This document shows, in pieces, positions 42,890-51,208 of a stretch of DNA of 64,000 nucleotides. A program made the position numbers and the translations under genes. The stretch comes from an uncultured Lachnospiraceae bacterium (lineage in GTDB: Bacteria; Bacillota; Clostridia; Lachnospirales; Lachnospiraceae): contig CAJUJL010000007.1 in NCBI GenBank assembly GCA_910586725.1, positions 1-64,000 on the forward strand, read 5' to 3'. The notes under the pieces were generated by a model. The model ran no database searches, had not been told where the DNA came from, and worked only from the letters and a program-made list of their open reading frames with translations. The stretch's first letter is position 1, and each line of letters begins with the position of its first letter.

Positions 42890-43762
42890 ATGGGATTTCG
42901 ATATTTGATTTATAAGCAAAAGGAGCTTGAGCAAAACGGGCGGCTTTGCGAAGGCGCAGGAAGGCTTTTGGGAGAAGTCAGAAGAAAGGGCGTTACCGTT
43001 GCAGTTATAAATTGTCAGTCACTGAAAGAGTATATAGAGGAGCATCATATTTTGGCGGAAGAAATCTTAATCGTCGCAGCCAGGGATGAAACGCTGAAAG
43101 AAGCGAAAGATATTTCCGCGGCGGCGCTTGGGTATAATAATCCGGATTTTGCATCGGAAAGCTTAAGGGATACGGATTATGTGGCGGAAGGATTTGAGGA
43201 AGTGGATTATTATTTTCTGGAGAGGGTTTACCAGAGGAAGCATCATATTCCATGGAGGGTGATTGAGACAAAGCGCTGTTATCTTCGGGAGATGACGATT
43301 GAGGATTTGCCGGATTTATATGAACTGTATGCGGGAGATGGCATGACAAAGTACATGGAGCCGCTCTTTGACTGGGAGGAGGAAACCGAGTATACGAAAG
43401 CATATATTCAAAATATGTACCGCTTTTACGGCTATGGAATGTGGCTTGTAAAAGACCGTATGACGCATCGGCTGATCGGAAGGGCGGGATTGAATCACTG
43501 TGAGCCGGAGGGGGAATGCGTGCTTGAAATGGGGTATGCGGTCGGCGTTCCTTACCAGAAAAAGGGATATGCCGCGGAAGTCTGCCGGGCGATCATAGAC
43601 TATGCAAAATGCGCAGATCTGGGATTTGACAAACTGTACTGTTTTGTGCAGCCGGGGAATGAGGCGTCAATGGCTTTGCTTCACAAACTGGGGTTTGCGC
43701 ATATGGGAAGCTGTATGTCAGACGGAAAGAAGATGTGCAAATATGTTGTTTCTATTCAATAA
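42890..43762 (+). CDS. GNAT acetyltransferase with degenerate HAD-like N-terminal domain
   Basis: About 290 residues in two parts. Residues 1-115 resemble a stripped HAD-type domain (GRLLGEVRRKGVTVAVINCQ, LIVAARDETLKEAK) without the DxD nucleophile. Residues 125-290 are a RimJ-type GNAT domain: IETKRCYLREMTIEDLPDLY, LEMGYAVGVPYQKKGYAAEV (acetyl-CoA site) and NEASMALLHKLGF. It probably acetylates an amine on a protein or metabolite. ATG 42890 with GGGAG upstream is preferred to the ATG at 42827, which overlaps the divergent promoter region. Confidence 0.78.
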   Translation: MGFRYLIYKQKELEQNGRLCEGAGRLLGEVRRKGVTVAVINCQSLKEYIEEHHILAEEILIVAARDETLKEAKDISAAALGYNNPDFASESLRDTDYVAEGFEEVDYYFLERVYQRKHHIPWRVIETKRCYLREMTIEDLPDLYELYAGDGMTKYMEPLFDWEEETEYTKAYIQNMYRFYGYGMWLVKDRMTHRLIGRAGLNHCEPEGECVLEMGYAVGVPYQKKGYAAEVCRAIIDYAKCADLGFDKLYCFVQPGNEASMALLHKLGFAHMGSCMSDGKKMCKYVVSIQ

Positions 43763-43798
43763 AACACAAATAAAATTCTTATTTATTCGTTTTAATCG

Positions 43799-43827
43799 TT
43801 GCATTTTTACGCATAATTCTTTATAAT
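43799..43827 (+). promoter_or_regulatory. Promoter of relA
   Basis: TTGCAT (43799-43804), 17 bases, TATAAT (43822-43827). The start codon lies 31 bases downstream. Confidence 0.8.
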
Positions 43828-43857
43828 ACTTTACTAACTATATGGAGAGTTCAAAAG

Positions 43858-46188
43858 ATGATAAAAGTTGGTGATAACGGTATGTCAGATATTTCTAACA
43901 GAAAACTGGAGCAGATGGAAAAAGCATTTTACAATGGGGAAGACAATATTCGGGAAACGCAGGATTTTGAAAAACCGGAAAAACTGTATGGGGAATTGAT
44001 CGCAAGCGTCCGCAAATATCATCCTTCTACAGATATATCTCTGATTGATAAAGCATACCATATTGCGGAAGCGGCACATAAAAATCAGGTGCGCAAATCG
44101 GGAGAGCCATACATTATTCATCCCCTCTGCGTCGCTATTATCCTGGCGGAACTGGAGCTGGATAAAGAAACGATTGTCGCGGGACTTTTACATGACGTGG
44201 TAGAAGACACCGTGATGACGAATGAAGAAATTGAGCAGGAATTTGGCAGCGAAGTATCGCTTCTGGTCGATGGCGTGACAAAACTGGGACGTTTGTCATA
44301 TGACGCCGATAAGTTAGAGATACAGGCGGAAAATCTCCGCAAAATGTTTCTGGCTATGGCAAAAGATATACGCGTGATTTTAATAAAACTGGCAGACCGT
44401 CTGCACAATATGCGCACGCTGCAGTACATGAAGCCGGAGAAACAAAAAGAAAAAGCAAGGGAGACGATGGATATATATGCTCCCATTGCCCACAGGCTTG
44501 GCATTTCAAAAGTCAAGGTGGAGCTTGACGATCTGTCTTTGAAATACCTGGAGACGGAGGCGTATTATGACCTGGTAGAAAAAGTCGCACTCAGAAAAAA
44601 TGTAAGGGATAAATACGTACGGCAGCTTGTAGACGAAGTCAAGGAGCAGATGAGAGAAGCCAATATCAAAGCGGAAGTAGTTGGAAGGGCAAAGCATTTT
44701 TTCAGTATTTATAAGAAGATGGTCAGCCAGGATAAAACACTGGATCAGATTTTTGATTTGTTTGCCATTCGCATCATTGTGGATACGGTAAAAGACTGCT
44801 ATGCTGCGCTTGGCATTATTCATGAGATGTACCGTCCGATTCCCGGGCGGTTCAAAGACTATATTGCAATGCCAAAACCCAATATGTACCAGTCGCTTCA
44901 TACGACTTTGATCGGTCCGGCCGGTCAGCCGTTTGAAATACAGATTCGTACGTACGAGATGCACCGGACTTCCGAGTATGGAATTGCCGCGCACTGGAAA
45001 TACAAAGAGGGCAGGTCAGGAATGAGCGTTGCCAACCGGGAAGAAGAGAAATTGAGCTGGCTAAGGCAGATTTTGGAGTGGCAGCAGGATTTATCCGATA
45101 ATAAAGAATTTTTAAGTCTGCTTAAGAGTGATTTGAATCTGTTTTCCGATATGGTGTTTTGCTTTACGCCGACGGGAGACGTAAAGAATCTGCCGAACGG
45201 TTCCACGCCGATTGATTTTGCTTACTGCATACATTCCGCCGTGGGCAATAAGATGATTCGGGCCAGAGTAAACGGCAAACTGGTAAATATTGATTATAAG
45301 ATCCAGAACGGAGACAGAATAGAAATTATCACATCGCAGAACTCCAAGGGGCCCAGCCGCGACTGGCTGAAAATTGTGAAGAGCACTCAGGCCAAAAACA
45401 AGATCAATCAGTGGTTCCGCAGTGAATTAAAAGAAGAGAACATTATAAAGGGCAAGGAGCTGATCGCCCAGTACTGCAAAGCCAAAGGGATCAGCCTTTC
45501 TGATATTAATAAACCGGAATATCAGGATAAAGTTTTGAATAAATATGGATTCCATGACTGGAATTCCGCATTGGCGACAGTAGGACACGGCGGTTTGAAA
45601 GAAGGCCAGCTGGTCAACCGGATGTATGAGGAATACAAAAAAGACCATGTCGTCAAAATGACGGATCAGGAAATTATGGATACGGTTTCGTCCGGAAGCA
45701 GGGAAAGGGCGGAAACGGCGCATTCCAAGAGCGGCATTATCGTAAAGGGGCTTTATGATGTGGCGGTTCATTTTTCCAAATGCTGCAGCCCGGTGCCCGG
45801 CGATGAAATTGTAGGATATGTGACAAGGGGCAGAGGCGTGTCCGTGCACCGGACCGACTGCATCAACATGATTAATCTTTCAGATGTGGAAAGAGAGCGT
45901 CTGATCGAAGCGGAATGGCAGAAAGGGGCCGAAGAAGGACAAAACGGACGCTACCTTGCAGGGCTTAAGATTTACGGTAATAACCGGACGGGGCTTTTGG
46001 TGGACATTTCCAGGATATTTACGGAACGCTCCATAGATATAAACGGTCTGCATTCCAACACAAATAAGCAGGGAGTCGCTACGATTGAGCTTTCCTTTAA
46101 CGTGAAAGGAAGAGATGAATTGAAAAGCCTGGTTGATAAAATTCGCCAGGTGGAAAGCGTCATCGACATAGAGCGTACGACAAGTTAA
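43858..46188 (+). CDS. relA: Bifunctional (p)ppGpp synthetase/hydrolase
   Basis: A 776-residue RSH protein. The HD hydrolase domain is present with AGLLHDVVEDT (near 112) and KLADRLHNMRTL, so hydrolysis is expected. The synthetase domain has AMPKPNMYQSLHTTLIG and FEIQIRTYEMH. TGS (MVFCFTPTGDVKNLPNGSTP), a zinc/helical region with CCSPVPGDEIVGYVTRGRG and the C-terminal ACT domain follow. It makes and degrades the stringent-response alarmone in the cytoplasm, on stalled ribosomes. First gene of a three-gene run with an MBL protein and hemZ. Confidence 0.97.
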   Translation: MIKVGDNGMSDISNRKLEQMEKAFYNGEDNIRETQDFEKPEKLYGELIASVRKYHPSTDISLIDKAYHIAEAAHKNQVRKSGEPYIIHPLCVAIILAELELDKETIVAGLLHDVVEDTVMTNEEIEQEFGSEVSLLVDGVTKLGRLSYDADKLEIQAENLRKMFLAMAKDIRVILIKLADRLHNMRTLQYMKPEKQKEKARETMDIYAPIAHRLGISKVKVELDDLSLKYLETEAYYDLVEKVALRKNVRDKYVRQLVDEVKEQMREANIKAEVVGRAKHFFSIYKKMVSQDKTLDQIFDLFAIRIIVDTVKDCYAALGIIHEMYRPIPGRFKDYIAMPKPNMYQSLHTTLIGPAGQPFEIQIRTYEMHRTSEYGIAAHWKYKEGRSGMSVANREEEKLSWLRQILEWQQDLSDNKEFLSLLKSDLNLFSDMVFCFTPTGDVKNLPNGSTPIDFAYCIHSAVGNKMIRARVNGKLVNIDYKIQNGDRIEIITSQNSKGPSRDWLKIVKSTQAKNKINQWFRSELKEENIIKGKELIAQYCKAKGISLSDINKPEYQDKVLNKYGFHDWNSALATVGHGGLKEGQLVNRMYEEYKKDHVVKMTDQEIMDTVSSGSRERAETAHSKSGIIVKGLYDVAVHFSKCCSPVPGDEIVGYVTRGRGVSVHRTDCINMINLSDVERERLIEAEWQKGAEEGQNGRYLAGLKIYGNNRTGLLVDISRIFTERSIDINGLHSNTNKQGVATIELSFNVKGRDELKSLVDKIRQVESVIDIERTTS

Positions 46189-46202
46189 ACGGAGAAAAGA
46201 AT

Positions 46203-46835
46203 ATGGCAGGATTAAGAGTAGAACAATACGTCGTTGGTCCGGTGATGACCAACTGTTATCTGGCAGTAAATGAGAATACGAATGAAGCGTTGGTGATTGA
46301 CCCGGGTGATGCGGCGGATATGCTGATTGAAAAAATAAAAGAAAGAGACGTGACGCCTGTGGCCGTGCTTTTGACGCATGGGCATTTTGACCACGCATCG
46401 GCTGCACAGGCCCTTGCATCCGAATTTGACATCAAAATTTACGCGCATGAGAAGGAAAAAGAGACGTTAGAGACGCCGTCCTGCAATCTCTGCGGTATGA
46501 TCGGAGAGCAGGGAAGCAGGTATCATGCAGACGTCTATGTCAAAGATAACGAAATACTGAATCTGGCGGGATTTTCCATTCAGGCGCTTTACACACCCGG
46601 GCACACAGTTGGAGGCTGCTGTTATTATATCGAACGGGAACAGGCTGTGTTTGCGGGAGATACGCTGTTTCATTCATCCATTGGCAGAACGGACTTTCCG
46701 GGTGGCAGCATGAGCGCGCTTTTGCGTTCGATCCGGGAAAAACTGATGATCCTTCCGGGGCAGACGAAAGTTTATCCGGGGCATGAAGATACGACGACAA
46801 TTGGCTGGGAACGGCAGTATAATCCCTTTATATAG
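46203..46835 (+). CDS. Metallo-beta-lactamase-fold hydrolase (glyoxalase II-like)
   Basis: A 210-residue protein with the HxHxDH zinc motif in LTHGHFDHASAAQ, then TPGHTVGGCCYY, FAGDTLFHSSIGRTDFPGG and VYPGHEDTTTIGWE. It resembles the YcbL/glyoxalase II group of hydrolases; hydroxyacyl-glutathione or another thioester may be the substrate. It follows relA by 14 bases and precedes hemZ by 12. Confidence 0.92.
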   Translation: MAGLRVEQYVVGPVMTNCYLAVNENTNEALVIDPGDAADMLIEKIKERDVTPVAVLLTHGHFDHASAAQALASEFDIKIYAHEKEKETLETPSCNLCGMIGEQGSRYHADVYVKDNEILNLAGFSIQALYTPGHTVGGCCYYIEREQAVFAGDTLFHSSIGRTDFPGGSMSALLRSIREKLMILPGQTKVYPGHEDTTTIGWERQYNPFI

Positions 46836-46847
46836 AAAGACAAACAA

Positions 46848-48347
46848 ATGATTACGGTACAATTAAATAAAACAGGATTTGAATACGACATTCACTCTTT
46901 GGTCAAAGCATTTTTTCCCTCCGAAGACGTATCCGTAACGGTTTCAAAGGAGCGGGCCATGGAGGAGGCGTTATTTCGGATTGTTACGGAATACAGAGAA
47001 AACGAGATAGAGGTGTCTTTTTTTTCTTCTGACGCGCAGGTGCAGGAGCCTTTTCTTAAGCAGACGGCAGAGGTGGATTTTTCAGACAGAAAAGAGACGA
47101 AAAACCGATTGAAACAGATCTGTTATAAGATGCTGTCGGAATATACGGGACGCACGCTTCCATGGGGAAACCTGACGGGAATCCGTCCCACGAAAATACC
47201 GATGGCTTTTTTGAATGCAGGTAAAAGTGAAGCGTTTATCCGGGATTATATGAAGGAAACGTATTTTGCGTCGGATGAGAAGATTCGATTAAGTATAGAT
47301 ATAGCAAAAAGGGAAAAGGAGCTGCTAAGTAAATTAGACTATGAAAACGGATACAGCCTTTATATCGGCATTCCGTTTTGTCCAAGCACATGCCTTTACT
47401 GCTCCTTTACGTCATATCCGCTTGGGATATGGGAAAAGAGAGTAGACGAGTATCTGCTTGCGCTGGAAAAAGAAATTGCGTTTGTGGCAAAGCGTTTTGG
47501 AAATCGGCATCTGAATACGGTGTATATTGGAGGAGGAACGCCAACGACGCTCAAACCTGCGCAGTTAAATCGTCTGATTCGTTATCTTAAGCAAAATCTG
47601 GATTTCTCTTATTGCCGGGAGTTTACGGTAGAGGCGGGCAGACCGGACAGCATTACAGGAGAAAAGCTTGCGGTTTTGAAGGAGCAGAACGTATCCAGGA
47701 TTTCGATCAATCCACAGACGATGAATGAGAAAACGCTGCGATTGATTGGCAGGAACCATACCGCGGAACAGACGGTAGAAAGTTTTCATCTTGCCAGAGA
47801 GCTGGGATTTGACAATATAAATATGGATCTGATTATCGGGCTGCCCAATGAAACGGACCAGGACGTTAATCATACGATGCAGTGCATTGCAGAGCTTTGT
47901 CCGGATAATCTGACTGTGCATTCTCTGGCGCTGAAGCGTGCGGCCCGGTTGTCTATGTTTCGGGAGGAGTACCGGGATCTGGTGTTTGAGAGCACTGAAA
48001 AAACCGTCGGGCTGACAGCAGGTTATGCGAAACGCATGGGTATGGAACCCTATTATTTATATCGTCAGAAGAATATGGCGGGTAATTTTGAAAACGTAGG
48101 ATATGCGGCGCCGGGCAAAGCGGGAATTTATAATGTTTTGATTATGGAGGAAAAACAGTCGATTATAGCCTGTGGAGCCGGCTCTATCAGCAAAAGGGTA
48201 CATCCTGACGGAAGGATCGAAAGATGTGAAAATGTGAAAGATGTGGCTCTCTATATAGAAAAAATAGACGAAATGATTGAGAGGAAGCGGAAACTTCTCG
48301 CGGATGAAAGCGTAAAACTTAAAAAGGATGGCATCAGCGGTAAGTAA
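46848..48347 (+). CDS. hemZ: Coproporphyrinogen dehydrogenase HemZ (radical SAM)
   Basis: A 499-residue radical SAM protein of the HemZ type. The cluster-binding CxxxCxxC is in FCPSTCLYCSF near residue 180, after a 170-residue N-terminal domain with LTGIRPTKI, which is usual for HemZ. TVYIGGGTPTTL and NMDLIIGLPNETDQD are further radical SAM motifs. It is annotated as an anaerobic coproporphyrinogen III dehydrogenase in heme synthesis; activity in non-heme-making Clostridia is doubtful. A terminator follows. Confidence 0.92.
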   Translation: MITVQLNKTGFEYDIHSLVKAFFPSEDVSVTVSKERAMEEALFRIVTEYRENEIEVSFFSSDAQVQEPFLKQTAEVDFSDRKETKNRLKQICYKMLSEYTGRTLPWGNLTGIRPTKIPMAFLNAGKSEAFIRDYMKETYFASDEKIRLSIDIAKREKELLSKLDYENGYSLYIGIPFCPSTCLYCSFTSYPLGIWEKRVDEYLLALEKEIAFVAKRFGNRHLNTVYIGGGTPTTLKPAQLNRLIRYLKQNLDFSYCREFTVEAGRPDSITGEKLAVLKEQNVSRISINPQTMNEKTLRLIGRNHTAEQTVESFHLARELGFDNINMDLIIGLPNETDQDVNHTMQCIAELCPDNLTVHSLALKRAARLSMFREEYRDLVFESTEKTVGLTAGYAKRMGMEPYYLYRQKNMAGNFENVGYAAPGKAGIYNVLIMEEKQSIIACGAGSISKRVHPDGRIERCENVKDVALYIEKIDEMIERKRKLLADESVKLKKDGISGK

Positions 48348-48381
48348 AAGATAAAATAAGCGATGTGCCGGTTTGTATAAG

Positions 48382-48417
48382 CGGGAGGGATTCTTTGGGA
48401 TCTCTCCCGTTTCTTAT
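48382..48417 (+). terminator. Intrinsic terminator after hemZ
   Basis: CGGGAGGGAT (48382-48391) pairs with ATCTCTCCCG (48400-48409), followed by TTTCTTA. Confidence 0.8.
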
Positions 48418-48450
48418 AGAGAAATCTTTGCCGATAGATAAAAAAGAACT

Positions 48451-48478
48451 TTTCTTTGCGGAAAATTCATGGTATAAT
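48451..48478 (+). promoter_or_regulatory. Candidate promoter of the chemoreceptor gene
   Basis: A perfect TATAAT (48473-48478) with a weak -35 (TTTCTT, 48451-48456) gives a leader of about 110 bases before the GTG. The leader contains a small AAGCC/GGCTT hairpin but matches no riboswitch I know. Confidence 0.5.
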
Positions 48479-48594
48479 TTTCTAAAAGTCTATCGTCCAT
48501 CGGTTCAGTACGGCATCAAGCCTTGAACAAACGAACGAGCGGCTTTTCTTCTATGTATTGACAAAAAAATCATAAGAAAAGGAGAGAATGCAAC

Positions 48595-50613
48595 GTGGCA
48601 GGAAAGCAAACGGAATCTCTCGCCAGACGAGGGATCAAAAGGAGCCTGAATGGGAAGATATTGGGAAACACTACACTGAATATCCTTATTTTGGTGGTCA
48701 TATGTTGTGTGATTATGGCCCTTTCTATGCAGTCACTTGTCAACAACATTTTATTGGACAGTCTTCAGCCAATGGCCCGGCAGTCGGCTAAAACAGTGGA
48801 GGCCAACATTCATATGCTGGCGGAGCGCATGATGATTATTGCCGGAGATCTTGGGGTGAATGTAGAGGATGACGCCGAAACGGAAGGGGCAGCCGGCGCT
48901 GCTAAGACGGATAAAGACCGCATGGCAGTACTGGAAGAAGCGGCAGAGGTTTATGAACTCTATACCATTGCTTTGTATGACCTGGAAGGTCAGCTGATAC
49001 AGGGAATCGACGATGCGCCGGAAAGCCTGGGCAGCGATTTTTTGGCTCTTTTGAAAGAGACGGATAATCTGACCGCCGATTCCTCTACTATTTATCAGGA
49101 TAAACTGGGTGTTTCGATGGCGATGCCGGTCAAAGAGAATGGCGAGACGGCTCTTTATGTAATGGGCGTATTTAAATATGACATGTTAAACGATGTGATC
49201 AGCAGCATTAATCTGGGTAAAAGCAGTACGGCCTATATGGCAAACCGGGAAGGAATCGTTGTCGGCCATCCCGACCAGTCCCTGGCTCTTAATAAGAGTA
49301 CTCTGACGCAGCTTAGCGACGGCAACGGGGAAGCCGTGGAGCGCGTCACTACCGGAGAAACAGGCGCTACGGAATTTTCCATTGACGGGGAAAAGATGCT
49401 TGTGGCATTTTCTCCTATCCGGGGGACGCAGTGGTCACTGGTAATTCAAATTCCGAAGTCGGATTATAACCATTTTATTAATGGGGCAATGATTGTTGCA
49501 ATTCTGGCGACGTTAGCGGTTTTGCTTGTCTCCATGCTTCTTGTCCTGCGTCTTGCCCGTTCTATTTCCCGTCCGGTAAAGTGCGTAACGGAACGGATGG
49601 TAGCTCTCTCCGACGGAGATTTGCATACGGATGTACGCCATATCAAAACGGGCGACGAATTGGAGGTTATGACGCATACGCTGGATACTACGCTGGAAAG
49701 CGTGAACCGGTACATATCGGATATACAGCAGGTATTGACCAGGGTTGCGGGCGGTGACCTGCGTACCGAGCCTCAGGTGGTTTATAAGGGTGATTATGAG
49801 TTGATTCGTGACAGTCTGTATGAGATTATACGATCAATGAATGAAACGATTCTTGGATTCCGCTCTGCGGCAGACCGCCTTACCGATATGGCGGAACAAT
49901 TGAGCGGACAGTCCGTGCAGCTGCATCAGGCGTCTCTGGAGCAGACACAGTCTACCGAAGAACTGGTTGATGAAGTAGGGCATGTGAAAGACCGGCTGTC
50001 GGACGTTATGGAAAGCACGGATCAGACACGGTCTCAGACGGAGGAGATTATTCGATGCATTCAAAGCGCCAATGAACAGATGGCGGCTCTTTCCTCTGCG
50101 ATGGACGAAATAAGCGTTAACGAACAGCAGATTACAAAAATAGCAAAGGACATTGAAGATATTGCATTTCAGACTAATATTCTGGCCCTCAACGCTTCTG
50201 TGGAGGCGGCTCGCGCCGGAACTGCCGGCAAAGGCTTTGCCGTTGTGGCGGACGAGGTGAAACAGCTGGCTGAAAAGAGCGCCGAAGCTGCGCAAAGCGC
50301 TACGGAAATGGTCAACAATACGAAGGTAATTATTCAAAACGGCGTGGCTTTGACTGCGGATACCGCCGATTCCCTTCATGCAATTTCCGATGTTTCTACA
50401 CATATCAGCGCCATTTCAGATCAACTGGCGGCGGCTGTGCAGGGACAGGAGGCTGCACTGACTGTTATGGAGACACGGATTGCCGCTATCTCCGCCATTG
50501 CAGACCGCAATCTGCAGAATGCAGGAGATACGGAGCAGTCCAGCGGTTCCCTGGCGAAAGAAGCCGAAGCGCTTCAGTCCAGAGTGAGAAAATTTAATTT
50601 GAAGGAGAGATGA
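48595..50613 (+). CDS. Methyl-accepting chemotaxis protein (dCache type)
   Basis: A 672-residue chemoreceptor. It has a membrane segment at about 27-50, an extracellular Cache-like sensor at about 51-290 (TIALYDLEGQLIQGIDD, TAYMANREGIVVGHPD), a second membrane segment at about 292-316, HAMP, then the coiled signalling domain with the hairpin tip IAFQTNILALNASVEAARAG. It senses small ligands outside and controls CheA. It starts with GTG 48595 behind AAGGAGA. The FMN-binding lipoprotein overlaps its end, so the two may work as one sensory unit. Confidence 0.93.
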   Translation: MAGKQTESLARRGIKRSLNGKILGNTTLNILILVVICCVIMALSMQSLVNNILLDSLQPMARQSAKTVEANIHMLAERMMIIAGDLGVNVEDDAETEGAAGAAKTDKDRMAVLEEAAEVYELYTIALYDLEGQLIQGIDDAPESLGSDFLALLKETDNLTADSSTIYQDKLGVSMAMPVKENGETALYVMGVFKYDMLNDVISSINLGKSSTAYMANREGIVVGHPDQSLALNKSTLTQLSDGNGEAVERVTTGETGATEFSIDGEKMLVAFSPIRGTQWSLVIQIPKSDYNHFINGAMIVAILATLAVLLVSMLLVLRLARSISRPVKCVTERMVALSDGDLHTDVRHIKTGDELEVMTHTLDTTLESVNRYISDIQQVLTRVAGGDLRTEPQVVYKGDYELIRDSLYEIIRSMNETILGFRSAADRLTDMAEQLSGQSVQLHQASLEQTQSTEELVDEVGHVKDRLSDVMESTDQTRSQTEEIIRCIQSANEQMAALSSAMDEISVNEQQITKIAKDIEDIAFQTNILALNASVEAARAGTAGKGFAVVADEVKQLAEKSAEAAQSATEMVNNTKVIIQNGVALTADTADSLHAISDVSTHISAISDQLAAAVQGQEAALTVMETRIAAISAIADRNLQNAGDTEQSSGSLAKEAEALQSRVRKFNLKER

Positions 50614-50618
50614 AGCAG

Positions 50619-51062
50619 ATGAAAAGGATTATTACCATGATTTTAAGCCTGTTGCTGCTGGCGTCGCTGCTGACGTCCTGCGGGGACCAGGCAGGGCTTC
50701 AGGACGGTTATTATACCGCTCAGGTATCCGAGTTCAGCCATGGCTGGAAGGAATTTATCACGATTCTGGTCAAGGGCGGGAGCATTGTTTCGGTAGAGTA
50801 CAATGCCGAAAATGCCAGCGGATTTATCAAGAGCTGGGACAATGCATATATGCAGACAATGCTTCATACAAACGGTACGTATCCCAACGAGTATACACGC
50901 AATTATGCAAGCCAGCTTCTGGAGGGGCAGGGCGAGGGCGGCATCGATGCGATTTCAGGGGCGTCGTCTTCTCACGGAACGTTTCAGGTACTGGCCCAGG
51001 CTGTTTTGGAACAGGCGCGGAAAGGGGATTCCGGTATTGCCATTGTGGAAGCGTCCCATTAA
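50619..51062 (+). CDS. FMN-binding domain lipoprotein
   Basis: A roughly 147-residue exported protein with a lipoprotein signal ending in SLLTSCG and one FMN-binding domain. The segment DAISGASSSHGTFQ corresponds to the ApbE-type flavinylation motif (D-x-x-[SG]-G-A-[ST]), so FMN may be attached covalently. ATG 50619 with AAGGAG 11 bases before it is preferred to ATG 50610, which touches that site. It follows the chemoreceptor directly and is closed by a terminator. A redox or electron-transfer role at the cell surface is inferred. Confidence 0.83.
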   Translation: MKRIITMILSLLLLASLLTSCGDQAGLQDGYYTAQVSEFSHGWKEFITILVKGGSIVSVEYNAENASGFIKSWDNAYMQTMLHTNGTYPNEYTRNYASQLLEGQGEGGIDAISGASSSHGTFQVLAQAVLEQARKGDSGIAIVEASH

Positions 51063-51069
51063 GATTAAG

Positions 51070-51104
51070 AAGAGTGTTTCGAAAATCATCGGAACACTCT
51101 TTTG
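51070..51104 (+). terminator. Intrinsic terminator after the FMN-binding lipoprotein
   Basis: AAGAGTGTTTCG pairs with CGGAACACTCTT around an eight-base loop, followed by TTTTG. Confidence 0.88.
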
Positions 51105-51145
51105 TGCGTTATGCGGATATAAAACGGTTTGGCGGGAACTTTAGA

Positions 51146-51174
51146 TTGACATTTTTGTATGACAAAAATATAAT
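51146..51174 (+). promoter_or_regulatory. Promoter of hisS-aspS
   Basis: TTGACA (51146-51151), 17 bases, TATAAT (51169-51174); both boxes are perfect. The short leader leaves no room for a T-box. Confidence 0.88.
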
Positions 51175-51208
51175 GGTGAAATGAGATGGTATGGAAAGGG
51201 GAATTTTT

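Noticed and set aside
48480..48594. Possible c-di-GMP riboswitch before the chemoreceptor
   Set aside because: The conserved c-di-GMP-I and -II sequence blocks are absent.
51105..51208. Possible T-box leader for hisS
   Set aside because: The transcript start predicted from TTGACA/TATAAT leaves fewer than 35 bases before the ATG and no T-box sequence is present.
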